A DNA stretch of 64,000 bases, from NCBI RefSeq assembly GCF_008119785.1, contig NZ_VSFA01000003.1:231953-295952 (forward strand), given 5' to 3'. The DNA comes from Micromonospora sp. MP36 (GTDB lineage: Bacteria; Actinomycetota; Actinomycetes; Mycobacteriales; Micromonosporaceae). The notes beneath the pieces were generated by a model that did no database searches, had not been told where the DNA came from, and was given only the letters and a program-made list of their open reading frames with translations. The position numbers and the translations under genes were made by a program. Each line of letters opens with the position of its first letter. Within the stretch, counting starts at the first letter, position 1. Of this stretch, positions 59,617 through 64,000 are shown piece after piece.

Positions 59617-60671
59617 GCAGCCAGCCCATCGCGGAGGCGGGGTTCGGCTCGGCCAGCAACGGCAGGCGGCCTCGCCCGTTCGGCCGGCCCGACTTCGGCC
59701 CTGAGCGCCGGGCCGACCCGCGCCGGGCGGTGCTGCTCCGCGCCGATACCGCGGGCATCCTGGCGCTCCTCGCCGTACTCGTCCTGCACCTGCTCACCCG
59801 GGCCGGTGCAGCAGCGTCCACGCCGCTCCCGGCGCTGCTGGGGCTGCTGCTCGGGCTTCCACACGGTGCCGTCGACCACCTCATCCCCGCCTGGCTCTCG
59901 ATGAAGGCACGCCGGTGGAGCCGACGCGTGAGCCTGCTGCTCGGCTATGCCGCCACAGCCGGCACCGGGCTACTGGCCTACCGCGCCGCACCGGCCGCGG
60001 CCCTGCTGGGCTTCCTGGTCCTCGCCATCGCGCACTTCGGCACCGGCGACGAGGCGTTCCAGGCCGAGCGGGACGGCCGGCGGGTGCCGCCACGCCCGCA
60101 CGGCGTCCTCGCCTATGGCGCTCCGCCGGTGGTCTTCCCACTCGTGCTGTGGCGCGACCAGGTAGACCAACTGCTGGAGCGCGTCGCCGCCGGGTCCACC
60201 GTGCTGCTCACCACCGAGGTACGCGCCGCCGCCCTGGTACTCACGGTGTCGGCGATGGCCATCACCGCCGTACAGGACGTGCGCGGTCGACGCGGACGCG
60301 GCCTCGTCCAACTCGGGCTCCTCGCCACCGTGTTCGCGATCGTCCCGCCCGCGCTGGCGTTCGGGGTCTACTTCGCGGCGTGGCATTCGCTCCGACACAT
60401 CGCGCGACTGCTCTGCGCCGACCCGGCGAACACCGCCCACCTGCGGGCCGGTCGGCTGGGCCCACCGCTACGACGATTCGCCCTGCACGCCGCGGCCCCC
60501 ACCGCGGCCGTACTAATCTCCTTCGCCCTGCTCACCCACCACACCGGGACCGCGGGAGTCCTGCCCGCCACGTTCGCCCTCCTGGCCGCGGTCACCGTGC
60601 CACACGCCGTGGTCGTCGCCTGGCTGGACCGATCAGGAAGGGTCCAGCGAGTGTCGCCCGGTGTTTCGTAA
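59613..60671 (+). CDS. blh: Brp/Blh-type beta-carotene 15,15'-dioxygenase
   Basis: A 352-residue membrane enzyme that cleaves beta-carotene to two retinals. The conserved His motifs of the Brp/Blh family are visible: GLPHGAVDHLI (His84, His89), AHFGTGDE, YFAAWHSLRHIARL and TVPHAVVVAWLD; about nine membrane helices. The GTG start overlaps the rhodopsin stop (GTGA), so opsin and retinal synthase are made together. The first 40 residues are a polar extension. No carotenoid synthesis genes are in the window, so beta-carotene must come from elsewhere. Confidence 0.88.
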   Translation: MSSQPIAEAGFGSASNGRRPRPFGRPDFGPERRADPRRAVLLRADTAGILALLAVLVLHLLTRAGAAASTPLPALLGLLLGLPHGAVDHLIPAWLSMKARRWSRRVSLLLGYAATAGTGLLAYRAAPAAALLGFLVLAIAHFGTGDEAFQAERDGRRVPPRPHGVLAYGAPPVVFPLVLWRDQVDQLLERVAAGSTVLLTTEVRAAALVLTVSAMAITAVQDVRGRRGRGLVQLGLLATVFAIVPPALAFGVYFAAWHSLRHIARLLCADPANTAHLRAGRLGPPLRRFALHAAAPTAAVLISFALLTHHTGTAGVLPATFALLAAVTVPHAVVVAWLDRSGRVQRVSPGVS

Positions 60672-61103
60672 CGGGCGAGCAGTACCCGCTCTTGCTTGAT
60701 GCACGTGGCGTATGCCGCCAGCCGGAAGCTCGTCCTCATACCTCCGCCGGACCCCACCCTCCGTGATCTCTCGACGTCGGGGCGCACTCATGATCTTGAC
60801 GACCAGATTGGCGGATCCGCGCCGAAAGCCACTACCCGACGGCCAGCTCGGCGGGGCACTGCCCGCAAGGCCAGCGACCGCGGATCGCTACCTCAGTTTC
60901 CTAGACCATCCGTCGCACATCACCTGGCGGAGCTAGGTCGCACATCAGTTGTCGGATCACAGTTGTGATCCGACAACAGGTCCAGGACACTCGTCCGCCA
61001 ACTGATGCGCGACGGATCCAGCAACCTAATCGGCGGCAGGTAGGCCGTTGACGAGACGCCCTGCCGTAGCCGATGAGAGGACGCGATAGGCGCAATGCGG
61101 GGC
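60672..61103. other. Intergenic region with a perfect hairpin
   Basis: No convincing gene. GTTGTCGGATCAC (60948-60960) and its exact complement (60965-60977) form a 13-bp stem with a 4-base loop between two convergent genes. GTCGCACATCA occurs twice nearby (60912 and 60938). The hairpin is a plausible terminator for the rhodopsin operon but lies 276 bases after the stop, so it may be a mobile repeat instead. Confidence 0.5.
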
Positions 61104-61682
61104 TCAGATGGCGACAGACGTCCGGCCAAGCAACGCCCGGCGCAGAACCGCTCCGACCGTGACATACAGCGCCGCACCCGAACCGACCCCGGCCACCAGC
61201 CCTACGCTCGCCGCAGCGCCGCCGAACGCGTAGATCAGGAACCCGGCGAGGCCGAGGACGGACATCGCCGCCCCGAGCCAGTGGTAGAGGGGCATACGCC
61301 AGATCCAGGCAAGTCCGAAGAAGTGCACGCCGACCACCAGTGCCACCCACGCGACCGACACCGCCGAACGGTGCAGAACGCCGTTGATCACGGCTAGGCC
61401 TCCGAACAGCGCACCCGCTTCCAGGGCGACGATGAGCCAGTAGCGACGATCCATGTAGCCGGATGCCGGCGCCCGTGTCGCGGGCGGTGCCGCGCGGACC
61501 ACGAGCACGAGTCCAACGATGAGCAGAGCGGCCACGACCAGCCCGACCACGCGGACGACGACGGGCCATGGAGTGGGCAGGGCAGCGCTGTTGACCAACA
61601 CGAAGACGGTACCGAACGTGATGGCAACCATCGAGCCGGCCACGATTCCGGCAGGTCGCTTCCCGTTCTCTGGCATCGTCAT
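61104..61682 (-). CDS. Multi-helix membrane protein of unknown function
   Basis: A 192-residue protein with six membrane helices (for example IVAGSMVAITFGTVFVLV, VVRVVGLVVAALLIVGLVLV, VGVHFFGLAWIWRMPLYHWLG). The HFFGLAW and FLIYAFGG motifs recall a family of small actinobacterial membrane proteins without assigned function. The start may be ATG 61682 or the upstream in-frame ATG at about 61703; neither has a clear binding site. Transcribed alone, convergent with the rhodopsin operon. Confidence 0.65.
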   Translation of the reverse strand: MTMPENGKRPAGIVAGSMVAITFGTVFVLVNSAALPTPWPVVVRVVGLVVAALLIVGLVLVVRAAPPATRAPASGYMDRRYWLIVALEAGALFGGLAVINGVLHRSAVSVAWVALVVGVHFFGLAWIWRMPLYHWLGAAMSVLGLAGFLIYAFGGAAASVGLVAGVGSGAALYVTVGAVLRRALLGRTSVAI

Positions 61683-61787
61683 GCGCCGCAGCCTACCGAT
61701 CATGTACAACCATCTCGCGTGACGCCGGCTGCCTCGTCCGCTCCGAGCGGGGCCCGACCCCCAACGACAACTGACGATGGAATTAGC

Positions 61788-61817
61788 AAGAGCCACCCTC
61801 TTCCGAGGGTGGCTCTT
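61788..61817 (-). terminator. Terminator downstream of the tRNA-Val 3' fragment
   Basis: AAGAGCCACCCTC (61788-61800) pairs exactly with 61805-61817; loop TTCC. On the - strand it starts 15 bases after the CCA end of the tRNA fragment, where a tRNA gene terminator belongs. Confidence 0.75.
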
Positions 61818-61832
61818 CTGCCGCTACTTCGA

Positions 61833-61877
61833 TGGTGGGCGATACTGGGATCGAACCAGTGACCTCTTCGGTGTGAA
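61833..61877 (-). other. 3' part of tRNA-Val(CAC): attachment site of an integrated element
   Basis: On the - strand the sequence runs from the anticodon loop (TTCACAC, anticodon CAC) and 3' anticodon stem CGAAG through the variable loop, a full T arm (ACTGG-TTCGATC-CCAGT) and the 3' acceptor strand ATCGCCC to A-CCA. The 5' half (GGGCGAT... and D arm) is missing; the sequence upstream of the anticodon loop is unrelated. A tRNA 3' end with its terminator but no 5' half is what integration of a tRNA-targeting element leaves at its far end. Confidence 0.8.
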
Positions 61878-62011
61878 TGTCGATCTCGCCTGCCGTCGCT
61901 CCTCAACCAATGCCGTCCGATGCCGTCGCATGCGCCCCGGCCACCGTCCGAGGTCGCCCCGCGATGAATGACGCCAGACCTCTTGCTGACTTCTTGCTGA
62001 CCTAGCGGCCC
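61861..62011. repeat. 151-bp direct repeat, copy 1 (includes tRNA-derived core)
   Basis: Matches copy 2 at 63650-63800 without gaps; I count about 115 of 151 identical positions. The first 22 bases are identical up to one change and cover the tRNA anticodon-stem region. The end holds the short tandem TTGCTGACT-type repeat in both copies. Confidence 0.8.
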
Positions 62012-62246
62012 AACCGTGTCGGGCCTCGGCCGGCCTGGCCGATGCCGGCGCTCGCGCCGCCAGCAGGCCGAGTCCGCATGGGTCATGCCCCTCGCCGGGC
62101 TGCTTCGTCCCGAACGCGGGTATCGGGCAGCCTCCACGAATGCGTCGAGCTTGCTTCCGCAGCTACCCGCGCGGTTTTGTCTTGGCCTGTTGGTCTGACC
62201 ACTGCTTACGGTTGGCGGGATCCAGGTTTCCGGTCAACCTCTCCTA

Positions 62247-62429
62247 TCACTCACCCGCCGTCGAGCGGCCTGAGTGCCGTGGTCTGCGACGTGTGACCAA
62301 GCCGATGATGCCGGTGCCGACGAAGAGGACGAGTCCGACGATGAACAGCCAGAACAGGCCCTTGAAGGCGAATCCAACGACGGCAAGGATCGCCCACGCC
62401 ATCAGAAGCACAACGAGCAGGATAAGCAT
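62247..62429 (-). CDS. Small hydrophobic membrane protein (60 residues)
   Basis: MLILLVVLLMAWAILAVVGF and a second helix (LFWLFIVGLVLFVGTGIIGL) followed by a basic tail (TRRRPRHSGR). Small two-helix proteins of this sort are common in actinomycetes and have no known role. Start ATG 62429 with GGGA 8 bases before it. It lies inside the region right of the tRNA fragment. Confidence 0.6.
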   Translation of the reverse strand: MLILLVVLLMAWAILAVVGFAFKGLFWLFIVGLVLFVGTGIIGLVTRRRPRHSGRSTAGE

Positions 62430-62497
62430 TTCGGTCCCGTTCCCACGCGCGGATGAGGTAAACCTCTGCACGCCGCCCTGGGCCATGAGTCAGCAGG

Positions 62498-62611
62498 GTG
62501 ATCGAGCACTACGGGGTCACGGAGCCGGTGATCGACCGAGCCATGCAAGTGCTGCGAATCAAAGGGATGACCGAGACGCTGCCGGGCGTGGGCGTCTTCG
62601 TCGCCGAGTAG
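62498..62611 (+). pseudogene. GntR-family winged-helix fragment
   Basis: A 37-codon open stretch encodes the second half of a GntR DNA-binding domain: EHYGVTEPVIDRAMQVLRIK and TLPGVGVFVAE, then TAG. The first helix and any start are missing. Short GntR regulators of this type accompany integrative plasmids of actinomycetes, which fits a decayed element next to the att site. Confidence 0.65.
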
Positions 62612-63040
62612 TTCCCCTGGCCAGCCGCCCGCCGGTGGGGCATCGACCCCTCGTTTGTAAGTCCTGGGCAGCCTCCCGGCCGCGTTCATCTCCGGTCGAC
62701 CCGATCATGCCTGGCGGCTCGGCAGCACGTGATCGTGCGCAGTCGTCCGTCATCGTTGCTACAGGCGCTGCTACACGCGGCACCCTTCGGGCCAGCGGAT
62801 TAAGGGGACACCCGCCCAGCCGTGGCCAGCCTCCCCTGCCTCGGCAGCCGTTCGCTGCCCGGCTTGGCTCGTAGTGCTCTCCTGGCGGCAGGTTGGGGTC
62901 ACGTATGGGTCAACCTCGGAGTTTGCCGTCTGGCCATCGCGCTTGCACGTCCCATCGCTCTGGGTCCGCCTGCAGCCTCGACAGGTCGGGGCGCGAGGTC
63001 ACCGAGTTTGTTCACCACGCCTATGGGAAAGAGCGACCTC
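62612..63040. other. Region without a recognisable gene
   Basis: No protein-like frame. The reading frame of the following SnoaL-like gene is open upstream to 62822 but that part is not protein-like. Confidence 0.45.
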
Positions 63041-63391
63041 ATGCAGAACGACCAGCGCGTCAAAGGCAACCTCAAGGGAATGGATGATCTTGACTTTAAG
63101 GGCTGGAACAACGCCGATTGGAACGGCGTGTTCGCCCACCACCACACCGAGGACGTGTTGGTGGACTGGAAGGGTCAGGAACCGACTCACGGGATCCAGC
63201 AGCACATCGACGCCATGAAGGCCTACGTCGACTCGGCGGGCGGGACACCGCCCCGGATCACGTCCCACCCCATCGCGTTCGGGTCCGGGGAGTGGACCTG
63301 TGTCATCGGCGAGTTTGAGGACGGAAGCCGCATGGTCACGGTGGCCAAGTGGCGTGACGGCGCGATCGCCGAGGAGTACATCTGGGCCTGA
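63041..63391 (+). CDS. SnoaL/NTF2-like protein
   Basis: A 116-residue protein of the NTF2-like fold (DFKGWNNADWNGVFAHHHTEDVLVDWKGQEPTHG, then IQQHIDAMKAYVDSAGG, GSGEWTCVIGEFEDGSRMVTVAKWRDGAIAEEYIW). The D-W and H-T-E-D pattern is shared with SnoaL-like hydrolases and isomerases that often act on small organic molecules. ATG 63041 has AAAGAG 7 bases before it; an in-frame ATG at 63023 is possible. Stands alone. Confidence 0.75.
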   Translation: MQNDQRVKGNLKGMDDLDFKGWNNADWNGVFAHHHTEDVLVDWKGQEPTHGIQQHIDAMKAYVDSAGGTPPRITSHPIAFGSGEWTCVIGEFEDGSRMVTVAKWRDGAIAEEYIWA

Positions 63392-63839
63392 CGGGTCCGC
63401 ATGCCTCGTCAAGCCGCTGGCCGTAGTCGCGGGCGAAGATGAGCGGCTCTCTATCGAGAGTTCCGCTGATGGGGTAAAGCACGGACCGGACAGCAGGGTC
63501 TTCGTCGATGATGCTGTCGAACGACCTCGTGCCCATAACCCTGTCCAGCCAGTGCGAGAGCACAAGGGCCCTGGTCTCGACTGAGCGTGATCGTCACCTG
63601 ATCGTCCGACATGCCGGCCAGGTTAGGTGGTGTGCCGCTGGTCTACGGCGACCTCTTCGGTGTGAATGTTGATCTCGTCGATTGCGGCGTTTCAACCGAT
63701 GCCATCTAATGCTGTTGCGTGCCCGCCAACCACCGGCGGAGGTCGCCTAACGATGGGCGACGCCGGATTTCTTGCTGACTTCCTGCTGACGTAACGGCCC
63801 ACCACGCCGGTCATCGTTCTAGCGAGAGGGATGGCCTGC
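63392..63839. other. Intergenic region with repeat copy 2 and a possible small - strand ORF
   Basis: On the - strand between 63563 and about 63405 a frame encodes a protein-like stretch (SFDSIIDEDPAVRSVLYPIS, then LIFARDYGQRLDEA) behind a GTG without a good binding site. It may be a small gene or a remnant. The repeat at 63650-63800 occupies the rest. Confidence 0.4.
63650..63800. repeat. 151-bp direct repeat, copy 2
   Basis: Diverged copy of 61861-62011. It shares the 17-base tRNA-derived core (GACCTCTTCGGTGTGAA) but not the T arm or acceptor stem, so on that side it has lost, or never had, tRNA sequence. Confidence 0.8.
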
Positions 63840-64000
63840 CTAAATCGGCTCGCTGCCCAACTTGCCGTGGACCTTTTTGTCATCGCCGACAAGGTTTGCC
63901 AACAGACGTTGCGCGTTCGGAGCGACCTCGGTGTGGCCGGAGTCGATCGCCCGCTGATAGGCCTCACGCGCCCCGGCCACATCCCCCTGCTCGACAAGCT
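63840..64000 (-). CDS. TPR-repeat protein, C-terminal end (cut by window)
   Basis: Reading leftward from the edge the frame encodes LVEQGDVAGAREAYQRAIDS, GHTEVAPNAQRLLANLVGDD and a short polar tail, then TAG at 63842-63840. The AREAYQRAIDSGH unit is one TPR/Sel1-like repeat; actinomycete proteins with long arrays of this repeat are common. The start and most of the gene lie to the right of the window. Confidence 0.75.
   Translation of the reverse strand, partial: LVEQGDVAGAREAYQRAIDSGHTEVAPNAQRLLANLVGDDKKVHGKLGSEPI

Overview
The window is about 70 % GC, almost every gene has strong third-position GC bias, GTG and TTG starts are common, several genes look leaderless, and the gene content (SARP regulator, DivIVA-like coiled coil, Holin-X, ECF42 sigma factor with its DGPF partner, cyclophilin lipid-free secreted form, Sfp-type PPTase) is that of a filamentous actinomycete. 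Micromonosporaceae (Micromonospora or a relative) is my best guess; this is inference from style and content, not a database match.

Layout. 1-9 kb: housekeeping and accessory singletons (2H phosphoesterase, GNAT, a GH26-like hydrolase, an ArsR/SRPBCC pair, a DivIVA-like coiled-coil protein, a secreted SH3-like protein, proline iminopeptidase, a nucleotidyltransferase, and a metallophosphoesterase/PPTase pair). 8.9-18.7 kb: a GntR regulator diverging from a seven-gene sugar or polyol operon: RbsB-like binding protein, double ATPase, two permeases, an LsrF-like aldolase/thiolase, a GlpD/EryB-like FAD dehydrogenase and an FGGY kinase, closed by a 15-bp-stem terminator. 18.8-34.9 kb: PadR plus an FtsX/MacB-type exporter, ChaB and Holin-X proteins, a secreted Pro/Ala-rich protein, an anti-anti-sigma factor, a DMT transporter, ArsR+MFS, a secreted cyclophilin, an ArsR/DUF6069/SRPBCC operon and a ROK regulator.

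34.9-41.9 kb is the most interesting region. A 61-residue precursor with eight cysteines in its C-terminal half lies with a MauD-like thioredoxin, a MauE-like membrane protein, an S26 signal peptidase, an ABC exporter and a large SARP activator. The peptide gene has a textbook SARP promoter (three TGTA-heptamers spaced 11-12 bp, 8 bp from a -10 box) and a 13-bp-stem hairpin separates it from mauD. I read this as a cluster for a secreted disulfide-rich peptide.

41.9-49.3 kb is a decayed zone: a LysR and a DoxX gene that have both lost their 5' ends at one junction, a carboxymuconolactone decarboxylase-family gene that reads through its own terminator, an SGNH hydrolase pseudogene with an internal amber codon, a 10-bp tandem repeat, a truncated Ser/Thr kinase, and an IS630-family element sitting in a small ORF that becomes continuous when the element and one TA are removed. 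49.4-57 kb: DGPF protein + ECF42 sigma factor, a GH3 lipoprotein, LysR, a DHFR-like reductase, a SUKH/SMI1 protein and poorly coding stretches.

57.2-60.7 kb: an LtrA-like membrane protein, then a microbial rhodopsin gene translationally coupled to a Brp/Blh beta-carotene cleavage dioxygenase, so that one transcript supplies opsin and retinal. The rhodopsin keeps the retinal lysine but lacks the Asp212 counterion and has His for Arg82. 61.8 kb to the right end: the 3' part of tRNA-Val(CAC) followed by its terminator marks one end of an integrated element; a 151-bp diverged copy of the adjoining sequence recurs at 63.65 kb, and gene fragments (GntR winged helix) fill the space between. The right edge cuts a TPR protein.
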